NCBI RefSeq assembly: GCF_963966145.1
Contig: NC_091053.1
Location: forward strand, 13,392,001 to 13,456,000
Reading direction: 5' to 3'
DNA: 64,000 bases
From: Tenebrio molitor
Lineage: Eukaryota > Arthropoda > Insecta > Coleoptera > Tenebrionidae
Shown: one piece after another, positions 29,623-38,970 of the stretch
How the letters are laid out: every line of letters starts with the position of its first letter
Position numbering within the stretch: position 1 is the first letter of the stretch
The notes under the pieces: model-generated
What the model was told of the DNA's origin: nothing
The model's input: only the letters and a program-made list of their open reading frames with translations
Database searches by the model: none
Program-made: the position numbers and the translations under genes

Positions 29623-32600
29623 TTATGTTTGGACTTCTCGTGGTCGAGCAGCACCTCGACGGCCTCGACGAACTCCTCGGATATGGCGTGGAGGAGGGCG
29701 TGGTTGGTTCGGCGTTGTTTCGTCTTCGGGGCGGTCATCGGGCTGCGCTTTCCGGGGGCGACCTCGTCGTCGGAGAGGTGCAACAGGTTCGGAGTGGCTT
29801 TCACCTACGGATGACACAAAAGGTCTCAGTGCCGAGACGTGGTATTTACCCAGGGGGCGCTCCGGGTCATCTACCGCAGCCACCACGTAGGCGACCGGGC
29901 CCTTCTTTTCTATGACGACGTAGGGGCCGTCGCGTCGTGGTGCGAACTTGCTGGTATACGAGTGGGAGGCCCTGCTTAAGGCGTGCACGTCGACGAGGAC
30001 TCGATCGCCGACTTCGAAGGGTGGACTAGGTCTTCTTCGCAGGTCGGCGTACTTCTTGACCTTGTCCTGCTGCCGCTCGTACGTTTCGCGAACGTCCTTT
30101 AAGATGTCAGTCATCGTCCTCAGGTGCGGAGTTATCTCCGGGACGAAGTTCTCGTTATCGAGGACGGCACGCAGATCGTGGTGGGCCTCCAGGGGGGTTC
30201 TCAGCTCGCGGCCGAAGCAGAGAAATGCTGGTGTCTTTCCGAGCGCCGCGTGTACGGTACTATTCATGGCGAACCTCACCGAAGGTAGCGCAAGGCTCCA
30301 CCGGTCGTGTGTCTTTTCTACCGCTATTGCTAGCTGCACCGTCAACTCGCGGTTTCTTCTCTCCTCCGGGTTGGCGGCCGGGTAATACACAGGGGTCAGG
30401 ATCTGCTCAATCCCCAAACAGTAGGCCGTTTGCTGCATGATCTCGCTCACAAATTGCGAGCCGTTATCGCTGATGACCTTGCGGGGTGTCCCATATCGCA
30501 GGATCACTTCGTCGACTAGACATTTGGCGCAGGCCTCAGCTGTGGCCTTGGCTAATGGGAACAACTCCATCCAACGTGTGGCGGTATCTTCTATTGCGAA
30601 GACCCACCTCTTTCCATCAGAGGTAACGGGTAATGGACCGTAGAGATCGATCGCTAGAGTCTCGAAACGTCGGGCTAACGTAGGGGTCTGTAAAAGTCCA
30701 GTGGGTTTCATATTGGAGAATTTGTACCTTTGACAATCTGCGCACTGCCGGACATGTTTTCGAACGTCATGCCTCAGCGTGGACCAGAAGTAGTGTCTGC
30801 TGACTTTCTCGATGGTCCTTTCCACGCCTGGATGGCCGGCCCGGGTGGAATCGTGGAACTCCTTCAGGACCGCAGGAGACAGTTGCTGTGGTACCACCAG
30901 TTGCGGTTCTTCCGTTTCGGAATCAGGAACGTAGCGGTAGAGGATACCACCGGACATGACATAACCGCGGTCGGTCCAACGCGCCAGACCCTCGTCGGCA
31001 CCGTCTTCGAAGCATAGTACAATTTTCTTAAGTGTTTCGTCTTTCGACTGCTCGTTTCGCAGTTCTGTTGCTGAGACTGTGGGGATATTGATGGACGCAA
31101 AGCAGGCTTCCAACTTGGAACTTGCGTCAAGATCGGCGATCGGGGGACGAGATAACATGTCAGCTACCACATTTCTTCTTCCAGGGATATAGTCGACGCG
31201 CAAATCAAATGACTGCAACAAAAGAGCCCAACGTGCTAACCTACCAGATGGTGATCTCAGTGACATTAACCACTTCAGGGGCTGGTGGTCGGAGGCCACT
31301 ATCACTCTTGCGCCTTCTAAGTAGCCTCGAAATTTTTGTATTCCGAAGACAATCGCCAGAGCCTCTCTCTCTGTTGTTGTGTAGTTCTTCTCAGCTGGTG
31401 TTAACAACCGGCTCGCGTATTCCACGGGTCTCTTGTCCGGGCCCTCCCCCTGTAGTAGACATGCCCCCAATGCGTAGGAGCTGGCATCCGTTCTCAAGGT
31501 GTACGACAGGCTGGAATCTGCCTGACGTAGTATGGGCGCCGCACTGAGTAAATCCTTTAACTTTGCGAACGCGTCCTCCTGTGCCGTTCCCCAGGTCCAC
31601 ACTGCCGTCTTCTTGGTCAACTCCGTCAGAGGTTTGGCGACATCTGAGAATCCTGGTACGAATCTTCTAAACCAGCTGCACGTCTGAAGAAAAGACAGCA
31701 ACTGCCTCACATTCCTTGGTGCCTCCATGCGCAAAATGGCGGAAACTTTATCCGGGTCGGCTGATATCCCTCCCTTCTTTATGATATGTCCGAGAAATTT
31801 AACTTCTGCACACGCGAACACGCACTTCCTCCGGTTCGCGCCGAGTTCGAATAGTCTTAAACGGGTGAACACTTCCTCCAAGTCCTCTAAGTGTCTGTCA
31901 AGCGTCGGTGACAGTACAATGATGTCGTCCATGTACGCTACCAGAAACACGTTAGGTAACCCCACTTTAAACCTGTCGATTAGCCGTTGGAAGGTCGCTG
32001 GCGAGTTACGCAATCCAAACGGCATCCTCAAAAACCGATAGAGTCCGAACGGCGTGACAAATGCAGTTTTATCGCGGTCTTCTGGTCTTACGGGGACTTG
32101 CCAAAATCCACTCTTAAGGTCCAACGTGCTCATGTAAAAGTTCTGTTGAGCAGCGTGCAACACGTCGTCAATTCGCGGTAGCGGGTAACAGTCTGGCACC
32201 GTCACCGAGTTCAGCTTTCGAAAGTCTACGCACACGCGGAAACTGCCGTCCTTCTTTGGGACCATTACCACTGGGGCTGCATATGGAGATTCGCACTCTT
32301 CGATGACATTTTTTCCAACCATTCTCTGGATCTCCACCTCAAGGACTGCCCGCCGCTGAGGGGACATGCGATACGGGGTAGTAGCTATGGGGCGATCATC
32401 GGTCAAAGTTATGCGGTGTTCCGCGTATGGTGTGGGTTCATCACTCTCCTCGAATACTTCTTTGTGGGAATCAAGCAGTCGAACCAGTTGGTCTTTCTGA
32501 ACTTTGTCCAGCTCCGTACCCTCGTCATCTCGCAATGGCTCTAATTGGACGGTGCTTGCCGCCAGGGAGACTTCCTTTTCACTAACTAAGGGGCCCCAAT

Positions 32601-33882
32601 TTGGCTGGCCTCTGAAACGCCACTGCATCCTTGGAAAGTCCAAGATAACGTCAGCCGCTTTGATGAAGTCCATACCCAGCAGAGTCTTGCCTCGGCTGTG
32701 TTCAGGTATGGCTCTAACAGAAGTGCGTACTATTCGATCGTTCACTTCTACCTGTACTTTATAGACTTCGGTGGCCATCTCCACAGGTTCTCCATCTGCC
32801 ATCGTCAACTCTTGCGTCAACCTAGTGAACGGCGCTTTTATCCGCTTCAGATGCCCGTATAGGTTGTGTCCGGCTATACTACGGCTAGCACCCGAGTCCA
32901 CGTAAGCGAGTCCTTCTTTTCCTGCGATTGTTACCTGCATGAACGCTCTGCAGACATCACCCAGACCTGCAGTCAGTATCTCGGCGGTGGTCGAGTTCCT
33001 CCGTTGGCGTTCGTTCGGGCACTGCGAGCGCACGTGTCCCAGTTGGCGACAGCCAAAACAAATTTGCCCTGGATTTGTTCGCGTCGTGGTCGCTTGACGT
33101 GCTGGGGTGGCTTCCTGACTCCGCGCGAGCTTCCGACACTCCTTCTCTGTGTGTCCATGGGCTCCACAGTATGAACACTTCGGGCGGGTCTTGGTTCCTT
33201 TTTCGATCTCTGGGATTTCTTCCTCCTTCAGGGCGTCCTCAGCTCCTCGCGTCTTCGCGATAAACGTCTCGAAGTTGTTAAGTTCGTCTCGGGGAACCAA
33301 CCTTCGGATTTTGCTGCTGAGAAGCCCATAGATCATGTCGATCTGGTGGATCTCGTGAAGGGGAGGCGTGGGGGATAGTTTCGACAGCAGCGCCCTCGCA
33401 CTGTTTACGAACATGTCTGTAGCCTCCGTGTCTTTCTGTTGCCGGGAAAACAGCTCCCTAAAAATTTTGTAATTTGGTTTGACCTCACCAAAGCTTCGCC
33501 GCAGCGCGTTGATCGCGGTCTCCCAGGTGTCCACGGTGGCCTTGGTTCCCTGCCACCAAGTCGCCGCCGCTCCGTCCAACAGCATCGCCAGCCCTTTAAA
33601 CGCATTCAAGTCGGAGACACCGACGCAGTCTTTGTATATCGTCACGGCGTCGATGAAGGCTGCAACAGATTCTCCTCTGGCTCCTGCGAACCTACTTTTG
33701 CAGTCAGCAAGATTCCCACTTGTAGTCGGGAGCGTCGGGCCTGATCCGGTCTTCAGACTGGCCAACAGTCTCTCAAACTGCTCCGGACTCATCACGAGGT
33801 TTCCCGATGTGGCGTTTCCTGGCATTCTCGTTGTTGGTTGCGTACCTGACCTCAAGCCGTATGCGTGTGGTTCGTTGCTCAT
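29623..33882 (-). CDS. Gag-pol polyprotein of the Ty3/gypsy element (1419 aa)
   Basis: One uninterrupted frame carries all functions, with no gag-pol frameshift. Gag domain about 60-220 (AATWWQGTKAT near 106-116), two CCHC knuckles at 236-249 and 275-288, aspartic protease with DSGA at 329-332 and LLGMDF at 401-406, reverse transcriptase about 510-700 with YMDD at 650-653, RNase H about 790-880 with TDAS near 798, integrase zinc region with His1010, His1017, Cys1047 and Cys1050, and integrase core with Asp1079, Asp1139 and Glu1174. The C-terminus is proline- and arginine-rich with RRGRPRK near 1372-1378, an AT-hook-like motif that could help chromatin binding. The order protease-RT-RNase H-integrase is that of Ty3/gypsy. 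All visible catalytic residues are present, so it may be autonomous. The stop lies close to the 3' LTR, leaving no room for env. Codon composition is much more GC-rich than the flanking DNA, consistent with recent arrival. Confidence 0.95.
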   Translation of the reverse strand: MSNEPHAYGLRSGTQPTTRMPGNATSGNLVMSPEQFERLLASLKTGSGPTLPTTSGNLADCKSRFAGARGESVAAFIDAVTIYKDCVGVSDLNAFKGLAMLLDGAAATWWQGTKATVDTWETAINALRRSFGEVKPNYKIFRELFSRQQKDTEATDMFVNSARALLSKLSPTPPLHEIHQIDMIYGLLSSKIRRLVPRDELNNFETFIAKTRGAEDALKEEEIPEIEKGTKTRPKCSYCGAHGHTEKECRKLARSQEATPARQATTTRTNPGQICFGCRQLGHVRSQCPNERQRRNSTTAEILTAGLGDVCRAFMQVTIAGKEGLAYVDSGASRSIAGHNLYGHLKRIKAPFTRLTQELTMADGEPVEMATEVYKVQVEVNDRIVRTSVRAIPEHSRGKTLLGMDFIKAADVILDFPRMQWRFRGQPNWGPLVSEKEVSLAASTVQLEPLRDDEGTELDKVQKDQLVRLLDSHKEVFEESDEPTPYAEHRITLTDDRPIATTPYRMSPQRRAVLEVEIQRMVGKNVIEECESPYAAPVVMVPKKDGSFRVCVDFRKLNSVTVPDCYPLPRIDDVLHAAQQNFYMSTLDLKSGFWQVPVRPEDRDKTAFVTPFGLYRFLRMPFGLRNSPATFQRLIDRFKVGLPNVFLVAYMDDIIVLSPTLDRHLEDLEEVFTRLRLFELGANRRKCVFACAEVKFLGHIIKKGGISADPDKVSAILRMEAPRNVRQLLSFLQTCSWFRRFVPGFSDVAKPLTELTKKTAVWTWGTAQEDAFAKLKDLLSAAPILRQADSSLSYTLRTDASSYALGACLLQGEGPDKRPVEYASRLLTPAEKNYTTTEREALAIVFGIQKFRGYLEGARVIVASDHQPLKWLMSLRSPSGRLARWALLLQSFDLRVDYIPGRRNVVADMLSRPPIADLDASSKLEACFASINIPTVSATELRNEQSKDETLKKIVLCFEDGADEGLARWTDRGYVMSGGILYRYVPDSETEEPQLVVPQQLSPAVLKEFHDSTRAGHPGVERTIEKVSRHYFWSTLRHDVRKHVRQCADCQRYKFSNMKPTGLLQTPTLARRFETLAIDLYGPLPVTSDGKRWVFAIEDTATRWMELFPLAKATAEACAKCLVDEVILRYGTPRKVISDNGSQFVSEIMQQTAYCLGIEQILTPVYYPAANPEERRNRELTVQLAIAVEKTHDRWSLALPSVRFAMNSTVHAALGKTPAFLCFGRELRTPLEAHHDLRAVLDNENFVPEITPHLRTMTDILKDVRETYERQQDKVKKYADLRRRPSPPFEVGDRVLVDVHALSRASHSYTSKFAPRRDGPYVVIEKKGPVAYVVAAVDDPERPLGKYHVSALRPFVSSVGESHSEPVAPLRRRGRPRKAQPDDRPEDETTPNQPRPPPRHIRGVRRGRRGAARPREVQT

Positions 33883-34144
33883 TCACAAAAATGTTCCTGG
33901 TTGAAGTGCAAAACCCTTATCTTCTTTGGTCGTGCGCGTCTCCCAAGGCCAACTTCGCTCAGCGCTGAAGGACGACGGTTTTTCTGCTCTTCTTTCGCAG
34001 TCTGGATTTTCACTCTCTGGGGTGCTTCTGTTCTTCTAAGCGCGACTTCTCAGATCAATCCCGACTGGTGCTTGAGAACGACGGCCTTTTCTTCCAACGG
34101 TTCTTCGCAAAACTCACGTGTTTGTTGAAAACGGTTCTTCACAG

Positions 34145-34167
34145 TTCGAGCCCGAGTTGGAGCGCCA
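34145..34167 (-). other. tRNA primer binding site of the gypsy element
   Basis: Starting one base inside the 5' LTR, the minus strand reads TGG C GCTCCAA CTCGG GCTCGAA. This parses as the complement of a tRNA 3' end: CCA, one discriminator base (G), a 7-nt acceptor strand, a 5-nt T-stem and a 7-nt T-loop beginning TTCGA. A discriminator G suggests, but does not prove, a serine-type tRNA. Confidence 0.75.
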
Positions 34168-34168
34168 G

Positions 34169-34361
34169 TGTAACGTTTTAACGAGTTTATTGTAAGAATG
34201 CGTACACTTTTGTGTTAAATTACAAACTGCTCATTAAACTGTCACGTGTAACTTCTTCAACGGCCCAGACAGAAGAGAGCGCAACCAAGATGGCGATCTT
34301 AGTACGCGGGCGGTGGGGAATACGTCGTTGGACAGCGTCCCCTATCGGTCGTCTTGTTACA
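34169..34361 (-). repeat. 5' LTR (promoter LTR) of the gypsy element
   Basis: 193 bp, indistinguishable from the other LTR. In the minus orientation it lies upstream of the primer binding site and gag-pol and should carry the element's promoter. GCCT follows it on the plus strand, matching the GCCT before the other LTR. Confidence 0.93.
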
Positions 34362-34467
34362 GCCTATTAACAACCATTTAATTTAGTGTACAGATAATTA
34401 AAATCTTACGATAAATAACGGAGTTATGGACTCGTCTTCTTTTTTGGGGACACTCTGTATAAAGGCA

Positions 34468-35029
34468 TTATAGATGCATAAATACTGTTCACCGCCACAA
34501 AAATTGGGTATTACTTTTTTGTTAAAATAAATTACCTACCTACAGCAGACAAAAAACTATCACTTTCAAAATTAAATTTTGTTAGATGCAGTTCAAATTT
34601 AGTATACATTATGAAAAAATGATAGAGAAATAAAATCCGTGATTAGAACTTAATTAAAATGTTTGGATGTAAAGATATTTGGTTATTTTAATTTGGGCCT
34701 TTCTACTTTATGAACATTTATGGCAGACGAAGATTTGGGATAAGAGTAATAACCAAAAACTTAACTTTTCTGTCATAAATTTTCATTTAAAGTAGAAGGG
34801 CCCAAATTAAATTAACCAAATATCTTTACATCAAAACATTTTAATTAAATTCTAATGACGGATTTTATTTCTTTATCATTTTTTCATAACGTATACTAAA
34901 TTTGAACTGCATCGAACAAAATTTAATTTTTAAAGTGATAGTTTTTTGCCTGCTGTACCTAGGTAATTAATTTTAACCAAAAAGTAATACCCAATTTTTG
35001 TGGCGGTGAACAGTATTTATGCATCTATA

Positions 35030-35032
<3 letters not shown>
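34468..35032. repeat. Near-perfect long hairpin (about 565 bp)
   Basis: The left arm from ATTATAGATGCATAAATACT and GTTCACCGCCACAAAAATTG is mirrored at the right, ending in CACCGCCACAAAAATTGGGT read inverted. About 260 bp per arm pairs with only scattered mismatches, leaving a loop near 34,735-34,785. It lies directly against the (ATT)n tail of the LINE. Non-coding; a transcript would form a long dsRNA stem. Confidence 0.8.

Positions 35033-35065
<33 letters not shown>
35029..35065. repeat. (ATT)n tail of the LINE
   Basis: Twelve or so ATT units directly follow the 3' end of the minus-strand LINE, whose last bases read CTAATAAAG. Read on the minus strand it is an (AAT)n tail, a common 3' end of non-LTR elements of the jockey/CR1 group. 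Confidence 0.8.
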
Positions 35066-35066
<1 letters not shown>

Positions 35067-35271
35067 TTTATTAGCCCAACAGTTGTACAAAACAACCCTT
35101 TATAGGACACAAATACAAAGAGGAAAAAAAATACATAACAGCTTAATACATATAACAAAAGAACATGAAACTAACCAAATAATTGATAATTAATAACATT
35201 TGAAAGAAAATAAACGAAACTATAGTCTACTAACAAGGTCAATCTATAATCTAAAAATACTACCTACAGAA

Positions 35272-37389
35272 TCAGTCTTTATAATTGAGAATACCAATAA
35301 CACTATCTCTAAACAACATCGGATTTTTACGGAAAATATCTACCCCATCACATATGCTATTGTATAAACTACACATTAGAATAATTGGACTTCTGGCTAA
35401 CGCATTTGTTCTAGGAGTGGTGTAAGCAAACGTGAGAGGAAATCTCGTTTCAATACGAGGAACCAAGAAATCGATTTTGTTGAAAATATCTGATAAGTCA
35501 ATTTTGTTGTGTATGATTTTGTGTAACACAGTTAAGGCAGTAAGATCTCTTCTGATTCCTAGCGGCAAAACATTGAATTCGGACCAGAGTAACTCGTTAC
35601 GATAACCAATGGGTGGGTAATATTTATGCTCTTTAAAGAAAAGATACTTGAGGAACTTACGTTGTATGTTTTCAATCGCTGCTATGTAACATTGCTGGAT
35701 TGGATACCAAATTAGAGACCCATACTCCAGTTTGGATAAAATAAGTGCAGAAAATATCGATTTTAAGCAATCACAGTCTCTAAATAACTGGCAGTTTCGT
35801 ATGATAAAACCCAGGGTAGACATACACGAGGAGGTCAAATGATGAATGTGGGTGTCGAACCTCAATTCTCTATCAAAATGTACTCCAAGATCCTTAACAG
35901 TTTCACAGCGTTCCAAAGAAGTATTACCAATCGAGTAGACAAAGGGTATTTCGGATTTTTTACGACAATAAGTCATAACTTTGCACTTTCTGGGATTCAA
36001 ATTTAATTTGTTACTGGTACACCAGATGTTAAGCCTGTCCAGGTTTCTTTGTAAGTTGTCAGCATCAGAGAGAGAATTGATGGTCTGAAAAATTTTGGCA
36101 TCATCAGCATACAACAAAACTTCGCAGTCAAGAACAGATGGAAGGTCGTTGATAAATAGAGTAAAAATCAAGGGACCCAGGACCGACCCTTGAGGAACAC
36201 CAGAGTTTGTAGCGTAAGGATAGGAAGAAACCCCATGATAATGAACATACTGTTGACGGCCAGAAAGATAGAACTCGAAGAATGCAAATAGTTTATTACT
36301 GAAGCCGAACATATCCAGTTTTTTGATGATAATATTATGATCGATCTGGTCGAAGGCCTTAGTGAAATCAGTATAAATTGTGTCGACCTGCTGTTGTGTA
36401 TCCAAGGATTCGGAGACGTATTGCGAGAAGGTTAATAAATTTGACATTGTGGAACGGCGGTCAATAAAGCCATGTTGGCGCGGAGAAAATCTGCTACGGA
36501 CACTGGAGTAAATATAACTATGCAAGACAATTTCGAATATCTTGGAAAAATTCGACGACAAAGATATAGGTCTATAGTCAGAGATATTGGAGGGTTTTCC
36601 AGATTTAAAAACAGGGCACACCTTAGATTTCTTCCATTCTTTTGGGAAGCAACCTGACTCGAGTGAAGCATTAAAGATTATCATCAGAGGTTCAACAAGA
36701 ACATATCGGCAGTCCCTAACCAAAAAGCCAGGAAGTCCATCCGGACCTGATGTCATTTTATTCGGAATTCTATTTATGGCACTAATAATATCGGTCTCAG
36801 AGATCTTGAGTATATTGACTGTGGGAAAACAGCTCGAGGCAGCATCAACGTTGTTATGATTGCAATAGGGATCCGATTGTACAAAAGTAGATTTGAAATA
36901 TGATGCAAATGCATCCACAATATTCTGCGGATCATCTAACAATGTGTTTTCAGAGTACATTCTGCCAGGAATTCTGGTTCCCCCTTTCTTTAGATTGACG
37001 TAAGACCAAAAATCCTTCGGCTTGGATTTAATATTGTTCTGAACATTTAACACAAACCGAGAGTGAGCTTTGGAGATATCTTTTTTGGAGGTAGTTCTTA
37101 ATAGCTTAAAATTTGCAAGATGGAGTTGCGAGCCTGATTCCTTGTATTTCTTCCACGCCTTATGTTTTTCACGGAGAGTTGCTATGATATGTGCATTAAA
37201 CCACGGCGAATAATTCTTCCCACTAGGCTTGTAGGTCGGAACATTCCTGTCTACGATTTCGAACAAAAAATGATAAAACTGGTCCACCATTGCATCAACG
37301 GTGGGTAAATCTTTTAACAGGCTCCAGTCAATGGCCTGTATTTCCTTATAGAGAGTTGGGAAATCAGCTTTACGAAAATTGTATAATGT
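35272..37389 (-). CDS. Reverse transcriptase frame of the truncated LINE (3' part of ORF2)
   Basis: The frame is open from 37,446 to the TAA at 35,272, but its first ~20 codons come from the neighbouring foldback and microsatellite; LINE-derived protein begins about TLYNFRKADFP. With residue 1 placed at 37,446: linker 20-270, RT about 270-540 with the catalytic Asp in IYTDFTKAFD (360), NSGVPQGSVLGPLIF (414-428) and LLYADDAKIF (444-453), then a C-terminal region with KLEYGSLIWYPIQ. The FADD/YADD box and spacing fit the jockey/CR1 group. No stop or frameshift interrupts the RT, so the insertion is fairly young, but without endonuclease and promoter the copy cannot move by itself. The upstream ORF start is not a genuine ATG (the codon is TTG). 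Confidence 0.88.
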   Translation of the reverse strand, partial: TLYNFRKADFPTLYKEIQAIDWSLLKDLPTVDAMVDQFYHFLFEIVDRNVPTYKPSGKNYSPWFNAHIIATLREKHKAWKKYKESGSQLHLANFKLLRTTSKKDISKAHSRFVLNVQNNIKSKPKDFWSYVNLKKGGTRIPGRMYSENTLLDDPQNIVDAFASYFKSTFVQSDPYCNHNNVDAASSCFPTVNILKISETDIISAINRIPNKMTSGPDGLPGFLVRDCRYVLVEPLMIIFNASLESGCFPKEWKKSKVCPVFKSGKPSNISDYRPISLSSNFSKIFEIVLHSYIYSSVRSRFSPRQHGFIDRRSTMSNLLTFSQYVSESLDTQQQVDTIYTDFTKAFDQIDHNIIIKKLDMFGFSNKLFAFFEFYLSGRQQYVHYHGVSSYPYATNSGVPQGSVLGPLIFTLFINDLPSVLDCEVLLYADDAKIFQTINSLSDADNLQRNLDRLNIWCTSNKLNLNPRKCKVMTYCRKKSEIPFVYSIGNTSLERCETVKDLGVHFDRELRFDTHIHHLTSSCMSTLGFIIRNCQLFRDCDCLKSIFSALILSKLEYGSLIWYPIQQCYIAAIENIQRKFLKYLFFKEHKYYPPIGYRNELLWSEFNVLPLGIRRDLTALTVLHKIIHNKIDLSDIFNKIDFLVPRIETRFPLTFAYTTPRTNALARSPIILMCSLYNSICDGVDIFRKNPMLFRDSVIGILNYKD

Positions 37390-37396
37390 ATGTATG

Positions 37397-37648
37397 TATT
37401 GTATCGTGTGTTCCACAAAAAACTCACTCGCAGCAAGCCATGACAAAAGTGAAGTATGTCTTAGTACCAGATGTGAAATGAACTACTAAAGTAAATTTAT
37501 AGGTTATCTGTCACAACTCACAATATGATGAAAATTTGTAAGTAACAAATGAACTACTTCCAATGATCCTAAAATCGACATGACCAGTCTATCTATCTCT
37601 ATAGTCATGGCTTACTGCGAGTGAGTTTTTTATTGGAACACACGATAT
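37397..37648. mobile_element. Foldback, TATCGTGTGTTCCA arms (about 250 bp)
   Basis: TATCGTGTGTTCCACAAAAA with ACTCACTCGCAGCAAGCCAT pairs with ATGGCTTACTGCGAGTGAGT and GGAACACACGATA. It lies at the 5' boundary of the LINE and inside the right arm of the 28,679-37,721 element. Confidence 0.7.
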
Positions 37649-37719
37649 AATGCCTTCATATAAATATAATTTAGTTTTAAAGTCATTTTCCTACTTGTCA
37701 CAAGTGATGGAACACCCGG

Positions 37720-38337
37720 TACAGTCCCTAAAAAAGAAGACGAGTCCATAGTTCCCTTATTTATCGGACGATTTTAATTATCTAAGCACTAAATTAAATG
37801 GTTGTGAATAGGGTACAAGATGGTCTACTAAATTCACGTATAGCTCTAAGGGGTTCAATGTTAAACACACAGGCACTTTTTTTAGAAATTCTGACAGATT
37901 TTTATTTTGAAAACAAAAAAGTATCACAAGTATAACCTCGCATAAAAAAAATAACACTAACTTTTGAAATAAATGACGAGCACCAAGCGAGAAGCTATCA
38001 AAATGCATTGCGTTAAGTACAGTGCAATAACCAAATGAAATTAGCTGGAAAAACAAATGACAAATAATAACATAGGGATTGCCCAAAGCTGCCGCCAATG
38101 TTTAGCGCAAAATGGAGCGCAGAGACGATAATAGCGTTTTTTTTTACCTTTTTTTTGGATTTTTGTTATGTAAGTGTATACTTGAGATATAGTGTTGTTT
38201 TTAGAATAAAAATCTCTGTCAGAATCACTAAAAAAAGTATGTGTTCGTATTTGAAAATATTTTTTTTGGCAGTTTATTATTGAAGCCCTTGGGGCTATAC
38301 ATGAATTTATTAGGCCCTTTTTTGGGGACACCTGTAT
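37720..38337. mobile_element. Second copy of the TCCCCAAAA long-armed foldback (618 bp)
   Basis: Same orientation and internal order as 28,740-34,459: GACGAGTCCATAGTTCCC, TTATTTATCGGACGATTTTA, ACGAGCACCAAGCGAGAAGC and TGCCGCCAATGTTTAGCGCA. The right arm lacks about 90 bp and jumps to TTTTTTGGGGACACCTGTA. Its first TA is also the last TA of the 28,679-37,721 element. Confidence 0.8.
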
Positions 38338-38394
38338 AACATCATAAGTAGTGAAATTTTGTCGGAAACATTTTCAGATTGTACGAGAGTTTTT

Positions 38395-38700
38395 TGCATA
38401 GTGCCATTGTTAAAAAAACCACGAGTCGCAAACGAGTGGTTTTTGATCAATGTCACGAGATAAATTGGCAACAAACGATTGTAATCTCTGCATGCGATGA
38501 ATAAAAGATAGATCTAGTGAAAGTGTAGACTTTGACAGTAGTCAATTTCAAATCGCTACCAATCGAAAAATACAAGATTTTTTCGTGCACAATAATTATT
38601 TATATTACAAATGCGGTAGGCTACATTTTACAGCACAGCGGGAGTGTTTTAACAAAAACCGAGTGATGTAAAATGCCTACCGCATGAGTAATCTTTTTGG
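38395..38700. repeat. CGAG-type hairpin and TGCGGTAGGC hairpin
   Basis: AAATGCGGTAGGCTACATTT and ACAGCAC pair with GATGTAAAATGCCTACCGCA at 38,607-38,690. Upstream, CCACGAGTCGCAAACGAGTGG is itself a small hairpin with CGAG motifs like those at 5,860 and 14,960. Non-coding. Confidence 0.55.
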
Positions 38701-38937
38701 CCGACGACACATTCATTAGTCGTTTTCCCAAATTTGAAATTTGTTGTAACCAATAATTTTGCACAACCTGTCAAAGACTGAGATTTGATTAATTAAATGA
38801 CAGAAAGTTATCTATTATACCGATAACTGACATGCTTACGATTTACACCACAAGATGGCGCCATCAGACTTTAGAAGAAAACAATTAAATTATGTTCATT
38901 TTCGAAAACTAAGCGTATCAATGGTAGCGGTATCTTG

Positions 38938-38970
38938 TCTTAGCATAAATGGACTTCATTTATGCTAAGC
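38938..38970. repeat. Perfect short palindrome TTAGCATAAATG...CATTTATGCTAA
   Basis: A 12-bp arm perfectly inverted around GACTT. It could be the tip of a decayed foldback; no element ends were found outside it. Confidence 0.6.

Larger units (their letters stand above)
29372..34361 (-). mobile_element. Ty3/gypsy LTR retrotransposon, apparently intact
   Basis: Two 193-bp LTRs, TGTAACGTTT...GTTACA, bound the element; both read the same by eye over their whole length, indicating a recent insertion. The 4-bp target duplication GCCT flanks it. In the minus orientation the order is LTR, primer binding site, leader, single gag-pol frame, purine tract, LTR. Total 4,990 bp. No env-like frame follows pol, so it is a retrotransposon rather than a retrovirus-like element. 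Confidence 0.95.
28740..34459. mobile_element. Long-armed foldback, TACAGGGTGTCCCCAAAA, interrupted by the LTR element
   Basis: Without the LTR insertion it is about 730 bp. The left arm begins TACAGGGTGTCCCCAAAAAA with GACGAGTCCATAGCTCCC; the right arm ends GGACTCGTCTTCTTTTTTGG, GGACACTCTGTA. Pairing runs for about 240 bp per side. A second copy lies at 37,720-38,337. It is itself inserted at a TA of the 28,679-37,721 element. Confidence 0.8.
35029..37397 (-). mobile_element. Non-LTR retrotransposon (LINE), 5'-truncated
   Basis: Contains the end of the endonuclease-RT linker, the full reverse transcriptase, a C-terminal region and an (AAT)n tail, but no gag or endonuclease, so about half of the element is missing at the 5' side, as usual for incomplete target-primed insertion. 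The 5' junction lies near 37,397, where the sequence passes into a short TATG microsatellite and the foldback at 37,397-37,648. Confidence 0.85.
28679..37721. mobile_element. Second nested foldback, TACCGGGTGTCCCATCA ends
   Basis: Left arm 28,679-28,740 (TACCGGGTGTCCCATCAGTT, CAAGTAGGAAAATGACTCTA, AAACTAAATTTTATTTATA) continues at 34,460-34,476 (AAGGCATTATA) after the inserted 28,740-34,459 element. The right arm at 37,646-37,721 is the inverted copy, uninterrupted. Arms are roughly 75 bp and closely similar. Confidence 0.75.

Noticed and set aside
29415..34128. Many long plus-strand frames opposite the gypsy gag-pol
   Set aside because: They are antisense shadows of a GC-rich coding frame with no domains of their own.
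29372..34361. Endogenous retrovirus (errantivirus) with envelope gene
   Set aside because: The pol stop lies about 50 bp from the 3' LTR, leaving no space for env, so it is annotated as a plain Ty3/gypsy retrotransposon.
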